From the NCBI GenBank assembly GCA_000697665.1, contig KL197743.1, forward strand, positions 8,247-62,292: a DNA stretch of 54,046 bases, read 5' to 3'. Within the stretch, counting starts at the first letter, position 1, and each line of letters opens with the position of its first letter. The translations under genes and the position numbers were made by a program. Positions 23,782 through 35,554 of the stretch are shown here, one piece after another. The notes beneath the pieces were generated by a model. That model had not been told where the DNA came from, made no database searches, and saw only the letters and a list, made by a program, of their open reading frames with translations. This DNA comes from Jaapia argillacea MUCL 33604 (lineage: Eukaryota > Basidiomycota > Agaricomycetes > Jaapiales > Jaapiaceae).

Positions 23782-26040
23782 TCAAGGACCTGGAAAAGTG
23801 GCCGTCCATGTCGAAACTGCAAGGTGGATACGGACGCGAACATGAGGGATAGTCATCGATCGATGCGTACCACATAAGTCTATTACTGTACAGCGCAGTT
23901 CACAACTATACCGTATGTCACGGATGTAACCTGCAACAATCTTGGATTGAGCTTCCCAATCATATCCAGGTCGTGCTGCTTCTTCATTATCCCCGCAGGC
24001 TTGACCGTCTGCCCAGTCAATCTCTCCTGAATCGTTTAGAATCGCCGGGTACGTTGCTTGATCGTGATCACCAGCCCAATCGAAATCCACCAACATTGCT
24101 CGGAAACCTGTACCCGCAGCTTTCTCTTTTCCACCTGGATGTGCCTGCTTCCCATTTCCACTTAGACCCGCCCCGACGTCCTCGTTTGGACGACTCGCTG
24201 CTTCAACCTCGGGGAGGTCTTTGCGGACAACCATGATATTCGTGCGGCGTAGATCGCCGAAGACGAGACCGATGTCGTGCAGCTGCTGAATCGCATCCTT
24301 CACATCGTTCATGACATCCTGGGGCAGTGATTGGTCGATGAATTGGTGGTGCGCATCATGGCTCTCCACGAGTTCCATGATAACCATGAAGATACCTCCA
24401 CGGATCTTGGAGCAGTAATATAGAGAGGGTGCGAGGCCGGAATCGGCGAGCTTGCGGTGGGCGCGTTCGCTGTAATCTTCGCAGAACTTGACTACCACGA
24501 TGTTGTCCCCGAATTTGGCGCGAAAGAGATATCGACGGTAGTCGTCGACTTCGCGACCCTGATAGTTGAATCGCTCAAGGAACTTCAACGGTAATGCAGG
24601 GGGATCCGAAGCATAAGCGGGGTTGGGAAAGAGGCGATCGTGGTTAGGTATGCTGTTGGGCGATAGATCTCTGTAGTGCTGTCTCAAAAGCCTGACCGCA
24701 GTGCTAACCGCACTAAATACCTTGGCTACATGGGTGACCCGCTCATTCATGAACGGATCCCCTCCAAGATAGATATAGTCTGTGAAGGGTTGGACGATGA
24801 AAACATCAACCAGGACTGCACCAGAGACGCAAATGTACGGGCCAGCGATAGATATAACGATGCAGGGGCAGCAAGAAACATTTCGTATCTGCTCGTACTG
24901 GGGGTTCATTAGTGCCGAACTCAAGTCGAGTATTAATGGGGACGACGCACTTCGTCTTGGGAGATGTGCTTCAGGAACGCGAGGGCACCTTGGAGTCCGC
25001 TGTTTCCACCTATTCCTAGTTCGTTCTTCACTTCAACATAAACATAGACGCCCTGTGATGTATCGTCGGCCAGACATGGATAGGTGAGAAGTTCGCTTTT
25101 GCAGTCCTTCTCCTTGGTACGTTCAAGATCGATACCCAAGAGTGTTTTTACATAGCGTAATACCGCGTCCCCACGTCCCCATTCCGAATTGTAGATATTC
25201 GTCGCAGCTAGGAACAACTTGGCGGTGCAAGCGACCTGGTGGCTCTCCGGCTGTGTTGTCAAATCGGACAACACGTCTTTAAGCAGACCAAAGGCGCTAT
25301 TGTAAAGCGCGATAGGTGAGGTGCGGAGATTATAGGGACGTCCGTTGTAGATCGGATGTTCCTCTTGTTCGATTCTGAATGCCTCGACACTAATTGCCAC
25401 GCTCGACGGAGAGGGTGCATCGCGAGCGTTCTTAACGGCAATCAAGTAAGCTGCCGCATAGAAGGAATGAGAAGGGGCGTTTTGGTAAGAACGACGGGGA
25501 GTCGCACCTTGTTCACCGGGGTTGACTGGTAATATATCTGTTTCATTGGAGTCCAAACAAGTCAAAGACGACGATGTGGAGACTACTCACTCGATGTCAC
25601 ATTGAGGACAAGTTGAAGCTCTGTCTGCACGCAGTTGATAAGCGGGGCAAGGAGTTGATCGTAGGAAAGGGGCCTGAATGGCAGGCCATTTTGTTCGTGT
25701 TCTTGTACGCGCTCGCGAATGGTTTCGTGCGGACGTATGGGTATGCCTGATTAGTACCTTTGACCGAGGAATGAGATTCGAGTATATAGTGAAAAATGGG
25801 ACTACAAGAGGATAATACCGAGTAGGCGAGCTCGAGCTGCTGGAATTCGACCCTTGGCGGTTGTAAAGTGATGTAACGTTCCACAGCGAGTGCTAAGAGA
25901 TCCTCCACAATTGAGTCGTCGGTTGTCTTGAAGCTGAATATAGGCTGGATCTTAAGGTATGGAGAGAAGATGTAGACTCGCATGGTTTGTGCGAGAAGCA
26001 GGGGATCATCGATCATCATCGATCGAGCGGAGCCGCCCAT
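23782..26040 (-). CDS. REase-like plus protein-kinase-like fusion (Crinkler-type architecture)
   Basis: Four exons (26040-25806, 25746-25591, 25537-24951, 24897-23782) give 697 codons. The N-terminal half ends in YVYVEVKNELGIGG (Glu299-x-Lys301), which resembles the E-x-K core of PD-(D/E)XK nuclease-fold domains. Next is a hydrophobic stretch (SCCPCIVISIAGPYICVSGA). A kinase-like domain follows, with the ATP-site lysine in NIVVVKF (about Lys463), LHDIGLVFGDLRRTNI at the catalytic loop (about Asp541) and VDFDWAGDH in place of DFG (about Asp597). Such restriction-nuclease-like plus kinase proteins occur in fungi and overlap the Crinkler/FunK1 families; their substrate is unknown. The frame stays open upstream to about 26080 without an ATG, ending in LxDNPTLMGG, so the true start may lie in an unseen exon or the gene may be 5' truncated. 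The last 40 codons are also uncertain. Confidence 0.72.
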
Positions 26041-26166
26041 AAGTGTGGGGTTATCGCAAAGGCGCACGACGACAATAGGCTTCGTGTTATATCTATGACA
26101 ATGGAACTGAGAGTAAAGTGCGAAGCGTAGGATACATATTACGAAGATTCTGAAATAAAATCGTAC

Positions 26167-27653
26167 TCAAACCACAGGCATGGGATCTGACGATCTTGTC
26201 TGCTCATCCTCGTCGTCACCTCCCTCATCGCCATGATCCGTTCCACCCTCTTCATCGTCTTCACCATCGTCTCCCCCACCGTACTCTCCATCATCCCCAT
26301 CAGTCCCATGCATGACATACTCATCCCCACTCAACACCTCATCCGAATCCCAATCACTACCCACAACATCATCCGAATCCCTTCGTTTTTTCTTCGTCTT
26401 GGGCTTCTCATCATCCTTGCCCGACTCGTACGCAGTATCCAGTCCTCGGTAATCTTGATACCAGCCTGGAGCTTCATTTTCGCCTTCCGGAGTTTTGGAA
26501 TCCCCCTCGTCATCGGTGCCTTCGTATTCGTTTGGTCTGATCTTGGGATTGTAATCGGTCATCGGGATTTCGAGAGCCTCGTCGTCAACGGATAGTTGAC
26601 GGTAGTATTCCAACTCGATATCGTCCTTCGCGTCATCACCTTCTTGATCACTGAGCGTCGCGTCGTCGTCGTCGTCTTCGTCCTCTGTACGATCCACCCC
26701 AGTCGGCTCGGGGCATTTGGCTACCATCGGCCGAGTAACCCATACACCAGGAGACTCCAAGACAGTCTCCCATCGATCCTGGAATCGCTCGCTGAGCGAA
26801 GACGAGATTGGGAAATATAAAACTTCATCCAGGAGATCTTCAATGAACTGTGCCCCATCATGATCATCGTCTGTCAAAACAATCCGACGACCAAGACAAA
26901 TCTTCCATTGATCGCCTGTAACCATTCCGGGACCAGAGAAGGATTGGAAGATGTCTTCGTCGGCGTAGGCGATGATCCCGGCATTGGGTTCGAACTTGAG
27001 ATGGAATGTTTGGCACATGAGTGGGGTAGCGCCTCTCTGAAGGAGGATGCGATAGTCTCCGTGTGGGTAGTCTGGAGGGAAATTGATGTAGCCTACGTCC
27101 AATAATGGAGTGGTACCGCGGGGCATGAGCCGACGATCGCTATTGAGGGCTTCATGGTCGGTCGTAACGCTATGTGGAGATGGGTTCTTGGTTTCTTTAC
27201 CATCCTACCAAAGGCACCAGACTCTATGAGGATAGATAAGGATAGGAGGTAAAATTGGTGAACGCACGCTCTCGTAGCCCTCGCATTCCGCAGCGCAACA
27301 CGAGCAGAACCCTTCCACCACTTCCCAACCACATGTACTACATCGATATACGCCATCGTTATCGCACCAGAAGGCGAGCGCCCGGTCGAGGTTTGCATCT
27401 CGCAATGAGATATCTTCCATTGGATGGTCGGGGTCGACATCTTCTGCAGAAGTTTTGCTCATCTCATCATCTTCGGGGATGAAGGCACGTAAGGCATTCC
27501 TGAGCTTGATGATCTCGCGCTGTTGTTGCTTGATCTTCTACGGTCGTGATTGGGCGTCAGATTGGTAGTGTGAGGAGGATATGTAGGGTGACTTACGTGC
27601 GACTTCCAGGTGTCGAGCATGCGCAGTGCTTTCAAACTTTTCTGAGACTGCAT
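26167..27653 (-). CDS. Uncharacterised protein with CxxCxWEV zinc-knuckle and acidic tail (copy 2)
   Basis: Three exons (27653-27597, 27537-27268, 27204-26167) give 454 codons. It is the paralog of the gene at 22323-23673, with introns at the same places. It has a basic helix QREIIKLRNALRA, the knuckle CSTCGWEVVEGFCSCC (Cys85, 88, 97, 100), PRGTTPL, LLQRGATPLMCQTFHL, GIIAYADEDIF, FSGPGM, WKICLGRRIVL and PGVWVTRP. A long Asp/Glu/Gly-rich tail contains a basic patch KTKKKRR that could be a nuclear localisation signal. The function is not known to me. The two copies are well diverged outside the motifs, so the duplication is not recent. The stop lies 126 bp upstream of the kinase-like gene's proposed start, on the same strand. 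Confidence 0.85.
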
Positions 27654-28670
27654 CCTGGTCTTAACGCATGAATCGGATTGTCGTTCCCTGTCGAATGAGG
27701 AAGTCGGAGGAGGACGCGTCGACCACGTGAATATTTATTTGTCTTTAATTTGAATTTCCATTTTGTGACATGGCCAACCGTCATCCTTGTCAAGTTGTCC
27801 CTCGTCCGAGTTTTACTTTCTATCCATCTCAACGATGATCTTGTGCGAGCACTCGAGTATTTGCGCAATAGACCAGCTTTGCTTGATGCTCGATTTACTC
27901 AAAGTCTACATCTCATAACTGTGAAGTGATCTGGTAACTGACCCCACTTCGGCAACCCCCATTGCGACTATTTCCGCTTCAAATCGTCTCTACCCAGAGA
28001 TGCTGTCCTTTTCTGGCTCTCCTCCCATTGTTTTGCGGCTTGGTGTGCTTTATAACGTCCGAGATCACCGCCCGAGGCAGTACTGACAGCCAGCGCCCCA
28101 TCCAAAACTGTCGTGTGGCAAGTGAATTTCCAGCTTACTTTGATCCGCCCAAGCTTCATCCAGCAGACGGTGAGGTGGACACAAGTATTATACATCTGCC
28201 TGAAATCCCCTACGCGATCTATTCCTTCTGTTTCAACGTCATCCAACAGGGCTGGAGTGTCGTCCGTGAGCCCATGCCTTTCTACCACACTTAGCGACCT
28301 ACGCCCAACTACCGAAACCCATACTAAACTTCGATCCATGACTTGGCCACTGGCCGCCAAGCCCTTCAGTTGATCTCGTCGATTCAATTCACAGGTGGCA
28401 GTGAATGACTTCAAGCTGTCATCATATCACACACTACACCCTTCACGGACTACGAAAGGTTCGTTCATGCTGCCTCTTGTCTCGCCGATCCCTTGATCGC
28501 TTCCTGCACGGAGTTTGGTTAATGTTGTCGAGTCAGAGCGCTCGACCATCATTGATCTGATCTCAAGCTTCATTCCAGGGGCTCTGCTCGAATTTTTACC
28601 GTAAAGGCAAGGTCCCTTTACCTCTCGTGCGATTGTATCGCCACACTAGATGTTTAACAATTTCTCTAGA
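27654..28670. other. Intergenic, unresolved frames
   Basis: About 1 kb with overlapping frames on both strands at 27962-28414 (110 and 148 codons). Neither shows a domain, a signal of codon bias or splice-supported extension. They mirror each other, which is typical of chance in this base composition. Nothing is called. Confidence 0.4.
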
Positions 28671-28990
28671 CCACGTGATGCGATTGTCGATTTCCCTCCG
28701 ACAATTGCGGCCACGCTTCCGACATATCTACGAAGCCAAGCGGGACCGAAAACCTAATCCCGTTTGCCAAGCCAATCTCTCGCAACGATCTACCACAATA
28801 CCCAGCCAGAGACTCCCAGCCCCCATCGTTAATGATTGTTGAAACTTGACCATCCTTCCACCACGATTCAGTCACTATGTGTGAGTACAGACTGACTCGA
28901 AAGAAGGTTTCTCATCTTTCATTGGTTTTTGCGTATCACGGCCTGTGTTGAGGGTTGAGGGTAGCGCTCGAAAACTGGGATATATATAGT
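28671..28990 (+). promoter_or_regulatory. Promoter of RTA1-like copy 1 (E-box and TATA)
   Basis: CACGTG at 28672-28677 (in CCACGTGATG) lies 451 bp before the start codon, and TATATATA is at 28981-28988. Both have counterparts upstream of copy 2, together with the words CGGGACCGAA and GTCAACACA. Conservation amid diverged sequence suggests that these are working promoter elements. CACGTG is the usual target of bHLH factors. Confidence 0.6.
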
Positions 28991-29122
28991 CGCCATCAGC
29001 TCCTGCCAAGTCAACACATCGTAGACTCCACCGCCCATCCTAAGTTATCTCGCTCACAGTAGCCTCGTAGGATCCTATCGGTCACACAAAGCAGCACCGA
29101 ATAATTTTTCCATTCTCTCGAC

Positions 29123-30215
29123 ATGGCGAAGTGCCTCAGTAAGCACCACTCTCCCTCTCCCCTCCTTCGTCTCGTGATCAAGAGCCATATTGAACATGTC
29201 GTTCCTCAGCATCGGGTGATCCCAACGCCGAGTACCTTTACTGCGCATCAACAGGAGCCGCCGTCCTTTTTGCCGTCCTCTTCGGCCTCACGTGCGTCCT
29301 TCACATCACCCAAGCCATCGTATATCGCAAACGATTTTGTTGGGTGATCATTATGGCCGCCTTCTGGGAAACTTGTGGTTTCCTCACTCGCGCACTCTCA
29401 TCGCTAGACCAGACAAAACACACCTTCATCTTCTTCTCCCAACTTCTCATTCTACTCGCTCCTCTATGGATCAACGCATTTACCTATGTCGTCCTCGGTC
29501 GTATGGTTTACTACTTTATCCCCGACCAATCCGTTGGTAGGATTAAGGCGAAGCGACTGGCGACTTGGTTCGTTTTGCTCGATATCACGTACGTTCGAAA
29601 TCAAACAAGGTCCTGTACGCGAAAGCTGATTTTTCATCTTAGCGCTCTGCTCATTCAGGGTACTGGGGGCACGCTAGCTATGAGCCGAGGAAATTCACGG
29701 GTGATCAACTTGGGGTTACACATATACATGGGTGGAATCGGGATGCAAGAGGTGTTCATCGTATTGTTCACTGGTCTGGCGATCCGGTTTCACAAGAAAG
29801 CTATGGCGACGGATCTCCTCCTCGGTCGCTCCAAGGATTGGGGAGCGTTATTAGGCGTGCTTTACACCACTCTCATTCTCATCACGGTACGTACCAAGAT
29901 CCACCTAACCACCAGTGGTCGAACACACTGACGACGCTTTTGAATAAGATTCGAATCATTTACCGTCTCGTCGAATTCTCGTCGGGGGTTGTCAACACAC
30001 TGACCACGCACGAAGTCTTCTTTTATTGTTTGGAAGCCGTGCCCATGTTCTTCGCCATCTTCCTTTACAATATCTGGCATCCGGGTCAAGTATTCGTTGG
30101 TCCCGAGAGCGAGTTCTCCAAGTTGGGGGGAAATTCGGGGCGTAGGGAGGGACTTGGGATGGGTGGTACTCAAGAGACTTTCGTCATGAGCTTGATCCCT
30201 GCTGAGAGGGTTTGA
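29123..30215 (+). CDS. RTA1-like seven-transmembrane protein, copy 1
   Basis: Four exons (29123-29138, 29210-29588, 29643-29886, 29949-30215) give 301 codons. The first exon is only 16 nt (MAKCL). The protein has about seven hydrophobic spans with RTA1-family features: FWETCGFLTRAL in the second to third span region, LLILLAPLWINAFTYVVLGRM, GTGG followed by GLHIYMGGIGMQEVFI, and RLVEFSSG with EVFFYCLEAVPMF. RTA1-like proteins (Rta1, Rsb1, Yer185w/Pug1 in yeast) are plasma-membrane proteins linked to lipid or sterol-toxin tolerance; the transported molecule is uncertain. The tail is cytosolic and glycine-rich. All exon lengths equal those of the paralog at 32505-33586. The start at 29123 is set by homology of the mini-exon. 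Confidence 0.9.
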
Positions 30216-32030
30216 GGTGTTCCATTTGCACACTCGGGTGGACCATTCCCATTCCCTATTGGATTATTATTTATTCGGCGATGCATTGGAGGTGATTTTA
30301 CTTATATCGCCAAGAACTCTGTTGGGCCTTGGATATTTCGCCGTTCGTCACTGGCGTATCATATTATAGATATACTTCGATAGAGCTGGTAATCAGAATT
30401 GTCCGTCATTCGCTTCCATTGATATTCAGCTTGCTGCCGTCGAGTCCACGTCCATTCACCATCCTCGACGCGTGTATTAGGGTCAACAAGGCAATTGCAG
30501 CGATTAAAACATGAGTGTGTGGCCGGGAGCCGGATATCATTGATCTGGTGAGATCGACTAAATCCTTGGTGAGCCGCTTGGAGAGTCATCCAGGAAATGG
30601 CGGATAAATCACAGTGAACGCTTCCCACGTGACAACGTTGGTCCATCAGGTCGCTCGTGAAAGGCAATCCAGCAGCGAAGTAAAAGGGACCTGAGGGTCA
30701 GCCCATCGCATCCTCCCAGCTGCCAAATAGGTCCAACGGGACATTATCTGATGGTAAGAAAAGATGATGGTGCGCCTCCAACCAATCCCAATCGAAAAAC
30801 ATTACATTTCTTATCACGAATGGGATGGGGAAAGTCCGAAAGCCTGCAAAGATATCAGTTCCGACTTCCAATACGAAGCCTCGAGCATACAGGAAGCTTT
30901 CCATGTCAACTTACTGCATACAGCTGATTAATTACCTTACGACGGTGGTCTTCGGTGTGCGATATTCCATTGCAGACAAGGGCCAACCCTGAAGAAGAAT
31001 TGGCTCTGAAACCAAAGGAAAACTAGAGGGTGGGAGGGACGACGGACCATATGAAGTTCAGAATAAGTCACGAGCAAAACCGCCGCGAGGATAGGCTCTG
31101 GTAGGACATAACTCAATTGGGAGCTCTATCCCACCGGTTCTCTGTTGTAAGATCCAGGTTAAGCGAAGGAAACTCGAGATACGTACCCATGCACAGAGCC
31201 TGAGAACCACGCCTCCCCAGGCTCATAAACTATAAACAACCATTCCTCGAGGTGTCAATGTCTTCAGTTTCTTGTGGAGGGTTTCTCGAAGATGGGGTGA
31301 GGAAGTTGTCGAGTTGTCAAAACGTATGTAGTTGCCGAGGATTCTAGATGGAGCCATAGAGGGTTCGGATGCCTGATGGCGGCGCATCTGGTCTAGCAAC
31401 GGTCTGCCATATCTATCCAGGAGAGAACTGGCTCCTATAAAGATTGATGGAAGATGGTCTGCATTGCGGTTTTGAGTCCAAACGACAGATGGTCAATACT
31501 TCACTGCGGGCTTGGATGGGAGGGGAACAGAGTGAAATGCTTCGGGAATTGCCGGTCGACCTTACCGCTCACCACAACCTTGCGGTTACTCAACTTACTC
31601 TGGCCTATAATGTGCAATCACTCATTACCTCGTCTTCACCCCTGAAAAAAAACTGGTTATTCCTCCAATCCATATGAAGTCGTTGGGCTCTCTCCAGAGT
31701 TGCTTAGCCACAGTATCTCGTCGAACTCACCACCTTGAACGGTGTCTTGGCTCCAGCTTTCTCCCTGCCCACTGAAGCTGGTTGCGTTGATAATACTGAA
31801 TCCAGTCAGGGTGTGTATCTCCACCCGTGTACTTGTGTCGATCTACTCCACCAAGCGCGTTCGTCCCTACGAGCTTTCGGTATCATTATGACGTTAGAGG
31901 GAGATGATTGGCGCTGGTGGTTTCTTGCCTCACACACATCATTCATCTATGCAACGCCAAGATCAACATCAAACCCCGCAGTTCGATCCTTGAGCGATCT
32001 GCTTCGCTGCAGCCAGTGCACCTGAGGGAC
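30216..32030. other. Spacer between the RTA1-like copies
   Basis: About 1.8 kb without a supported gene. Several 60-100 codon frames exist on both strands but have no recognised domain. No repeat was seen beyond the promoter block shared at its right end. Confidence 0.5.
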
Positions 32031-32033
32031 AGG

Positions 32034-32365
32034 CATCACGTGATGAATTTGACTGGTCTCCGACGTTTGCGGAAACGAACCTCGACCAATTGACGATGCG
32101 GTACGGGACCGAAGTTTAAGTGGGACTGCCAAGTACATCCTCACCGCGAAGTCTCGGTGTCTCGCACGACGCGCAGCTGGTGGCCCTGCAACGACCACGC
32201 ATCCAGGAATCCCTCTCGTAACTTTCTCGTCCATTGACTGCGGCTCAGTTCTTGACGGCATTTCGACCTCGGAACCGTACTTTCCAAGAGCGTTTATCCC
32301 ATGCTGCGCATCATAGCCTCCTGCTGGGCGTCAGACTGGCAAACTCGACAGCGTTGTTATATAAG
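32034..32365 (+). promoter_or_regulatory. Promoter of RTA1-like copy 2 (E-box and TATA)
   Basis: CACGTG at 32037-32042 (in TCACGTGATG) lies 468 bp before the ATG, and TATATAA is at 32358-32364. A block reading GGGACCGAAGTTTAAG, with TGCCAAG downstream, matches the copy 1 promoter, as does GAGTCAACACACC just after the TATA box. The order and spacing are the same as in copy 1. Confidence 0.6.
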
Positions 32366-32504
32366 GTCCCATCAATCCTGCCGAGTCAACACACCATCCA
32401 GTTCGAGTCATACATCTCCACCTCCCGCAACCTTCTTGGCTCTTCGGCTTCTGCAAATCCTATCGATTACATAGCACACAGCGTACCAAGTCGATCGTCT
32501 CACA

Positions 32505-33586
32505 ATGAGAAAATGCCTTGGTGGGTATCCTTTTTCCATTCTGCTCCTCGCACTACTCTTTCTTACAACATATTCTGTTAGACCCCAGCGATCCCAATGC
32601 AGAGTATCTCTACTGCGCCTCAACCGGGGCTGCCACCCTCTTCACCGTACTCTTTGCTCTCACCTCGATCGCTCACATTACCCAAGCCTTCATGTATCGC
32701 AAAGGATTTTGCTGGGTGATCATCATGGCAGCACTGTGGGAAACGGGTGGTTTCCTCACGCGGGCCCTCTCCACGCTCGACCAGACAAAATATACCTTTA
32801 TCTTCCCTTCTCAGATCCTCATTCTACTCGCGCCTCTGTGGATCAATGCCTTCACCTATATCGTACTCGGTCGAATGGTCCATTACTTTATCCCAGACCA
32901 AGCCGTTGGTCGGATAAAGGCGAGGAGGCTGGCGACGTGGTTCGTTTTGCTTGATATCACGTACGTTCAAATCTTCATCAAGTGCTCCCGACTCGAAACT
33001 TGATCCTTGACATCTATCTCTTATAGCGCTCTACTTATCCAGGGCACAGGGGGTAGTTTAACGACTACACGGGGAAACTCGAAGTTGATAACCCTGGGAT
33101 TGCACATTTATATGGGTGGAATCGGAATGCAAGAGTTTTTCATCCTCTTGTTCACCGGTATGGCTATTCGTTTCCACAAAAAGGCCATTGCAACTGGCGA
33201 TCTCCTCGGCCGTCCCACCGACTGGAGAGCGCTGTTGTACGTTCTTTATGCGACACTCACGCTCATCACGGTAGGTTCGCCTTCTGTTGACTGTTTCATT
33301 GATACTGACGTTCTCTAAGATCCGTATCTGCTACCGTCTCGCCGAGTTCTCGTCAGGAATCATTAATACCCTAACCACCCACGAGGCCTTCTTCTACTGC
33401 TTGGAAGCCGTCCCGATGTTCTCTGCCTTACTTCTTTATAACATATGGCATCCAGGTCGAGTGCTTATCGGAGCTGAGAGCGAGTTCCCCAAGAAGGAGA
33501 AAAAGGCAAAGCGGGGCCAGGGACTTGGAGCGGGAGGAACGCAGGAGACTATTGCGATGGACTTGGTTCCTGGTGACAAAGTATAA
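32505..33586 (+). CDS. RTA1-like seven-transmembrane protein, copy 2
   Basis: Four exons (32505-32520, 32582-32960, 33027-33270, 33320-33586) with lengths 16, 379, 244 and 267 nt, identical to copy 1, giving 301 codons. The sequence after the 16-nt first exon reads DPSDPNAEYLYCASTGAA, then ALWETGGFLTRALSTLDQ, LAPLWINAFTYIVLGRM, IYMGGIGMQEFFILLFTGMA and FYCLEAVPMFSALLLYNIWH. It belongs to the same RTA1/lipid-translocating-exporter-like family. The C-terminal tail differs mainly by lysine-rich replacements (KKEKKAKRG). Introns differ in sequence and length from copy 1 while exons are conserved, which is the pattern expected of two functional copies under selection. Confidence 0.9.
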
Positions 33587-34033
33587 GAGGCTCGACTACC
33601 CTTTTTCCTTTCTTTTCTTGGGTTTTATCGACTTTACCACGTTGTGGGTGCTCCGGACACTTTTCTCCCCAGGAATGATGTTTCACGTTTTGATCTCCCA
33701 TTTTCACTTCACTACCACTGCATGCATATATGACCATCCGATAGAGCTGGTGCTTGTAGTCATCAGAAACTGCTGTATGAACCTCCGAGCGACTTGCAGA
33801 ACATCGAGCACCGGGCGCGAAGTTGAGAAGAAAACTCAGTACAGTATGTTGCCCATACGCAGGCGAGACTCAACTGTCGCTATTTCGGGCCACTCTTGAG
33901 CCTTCAACACATCATCATTGACAACTTCCCGTCTTCACCTCAACCAGATTAGCACTTCCATCACCTCTATTGGCGTCCCGTTTCATTTGATCTGAGTCTC
34001 CACTGCGGTCTTTACTGTCGATATAAACCCCAG
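33587..34033. other. Intergenic, nothing recognised
   Basis: It contains the 3' end of the RTA1-like gene and the promoter of the first Pil1-like gene. A TATAAACC word lies at 34022-34029, only about 12 bp before the start codon, which is too close for a TATA box at the proposed start. Confidence 0.4.
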
Positions 34034-35547
34034 ATGAATAACATCCATGATCCACTTCAGGAGATTGTCGACACTCAGGAGTCGATTTTACGGCTGTACG
34101 TTCACTCAATGTGGAACACCTTTGACCTGTTCACCAGGCTTTCAGGTTGGTGAAGTTGAGCCACAAGTTCAAGCGAGTATCGGATGCTGTCAGTAGCTGG
34201 GGATTAGAGCAGGAAGAACAGTTTTGGGTGCGCTTTGTCTCCACTGTCCAGAGCCCACCACCCTCCCTCACCAACTCTCAGAATTACCTCCGAATTCATA
34301 GTCGCCTCTTCGACGACATCTCGGCTTCGCTGTCCAAGTTTTCTTCCGATATGGGTCCGGTTCGCTTCCATGTTGAGTTCCTTAGGTCCTTGGAGGTGTC
34401 GATACGAGACCTCAAGCGTCGCAAAACCCTCCTCTCTTCACAAGTGGGCGAAACCCCGGATCAACTCAAGCGCGAGGTTAAGGAGGTAGATATGAAGATT
34501 AGGGCCGAGGAGGATAGGATGCCTGACATGAAGCGAGCGATGATCACGCAGTGGATGAAAACGCAGTATACAGCAATCCACGAGTTTGCAAAGGATGTGA
34601 CGGTACGTCCCCTAGTATCGTTTTCATGGTCCCCCAAGCTCAAGCCTATGATGATCTAGGTTGTTGGCGATTGTGGAGTTACTATCGTTGATACCTTCGC
34701 ACACGAATTACCTGATACAGCACCAATCCCTCCGTACAAAATCAGCCCAGTCGTAGCCCAGCGCACCGAACGACGTCTCTCAGAGTACGGTTTCAGCCCT
34801 TCTCAGAGCCCGTCCCGTAGCAATTCCATTCGTCGTCCTTATCAGCGCGATCCCATGCAAGGACTACCGTCCGCTTTCGCCTCGACTGCATCCCTCGTTA
34901 GCCGTACCGAGAGCGAAAATCCGGGTGTTCAGCATCCATACCCCGAAGGATCGGATTTCCCTCTTCCCATCACGTTCGAGTTCCAATCTGTTCCTTCTTC
35001 CCCACCCCATACCGACAAGCGCCTGACCTCTATTGCGAGCGGGAAGACCGTTGCTCCATGGAAACGCCCATGGAAGATACTTTCGCGGCGAAGCCGAAGA
35101 TCCTCGGTATCATCCGAACACCAAACGAACACACGGCCTCTTGACCGTAATATACTCTCATCACGACCTCAACCAGCTCCTATAACGCAGCCATCTTCAC
35201 CAACCGACCCTGACTCCAGAGTTCACCATGAACTATTGACATCCCTGAGACAACTCGTCCCAGACTCGCCAGCTACCCTCCTCTCCTCCCCTACCCATAC
35301 CAGTTCCAGTCAAAACCCGACGAAATTCAATGACGTCATCGGGTGGTCGGAACAGTTGGAATTCGATATCCCCTTCTCGATCACGCAGGGACAGCAGATT
35401 CCTTGGTACCCCTCCTTCCCCGCCATCCGAACTGCAGTCTTCTCCAAATCGGAGCGAATTGTCACCTGTGATATCTGTTATGTCTGGCAGACGTACGAGC
35501 TCATCTTCAGTGTCGTCAGGAACGGGGGTGACTGTCCTGATCCTTGA
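34034..35547 (+). CDS. Pil1/eisosome-like BAR-type protein, copy 1
   Basis: Four exons (34034-34095, 34146-34227, 34282-34602, 34660-35547) give 450 codons. Residues about 20-200 match the Pil1/Lsp1 helical domain: SSWGLEQEEQFW, NYLRIHSRLFDDISASLSKF, RFHVEFLRSLEVSIRDLKRRK, RMPDMKRAMITQWM and VVGDCGVTIVDTF. Pil1-type proteins assemble BAR-like lattices on the plasma membrane (eisosomes); the divergent Meu14-like members act in sporulation. The tail is Ser/Pro-rich with basic patches (RRSRRSS). The second intron (54 nt) has no stop and is a multiple of three, so retention would insert 18 residues. The last 75 codons look unlike the paralog, while a +1 frame ending at 35554 does resemble its end (see findings). 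Confidence 0.78.
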
Positions 35548-35554
35548 GTCATAA

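Noticed and set aside
27968-28414. A 148-codon minus-strand frame
   Set aside because: Mirrored by a plus-strand frame, no domain or introns, and no conserved partner in the window.
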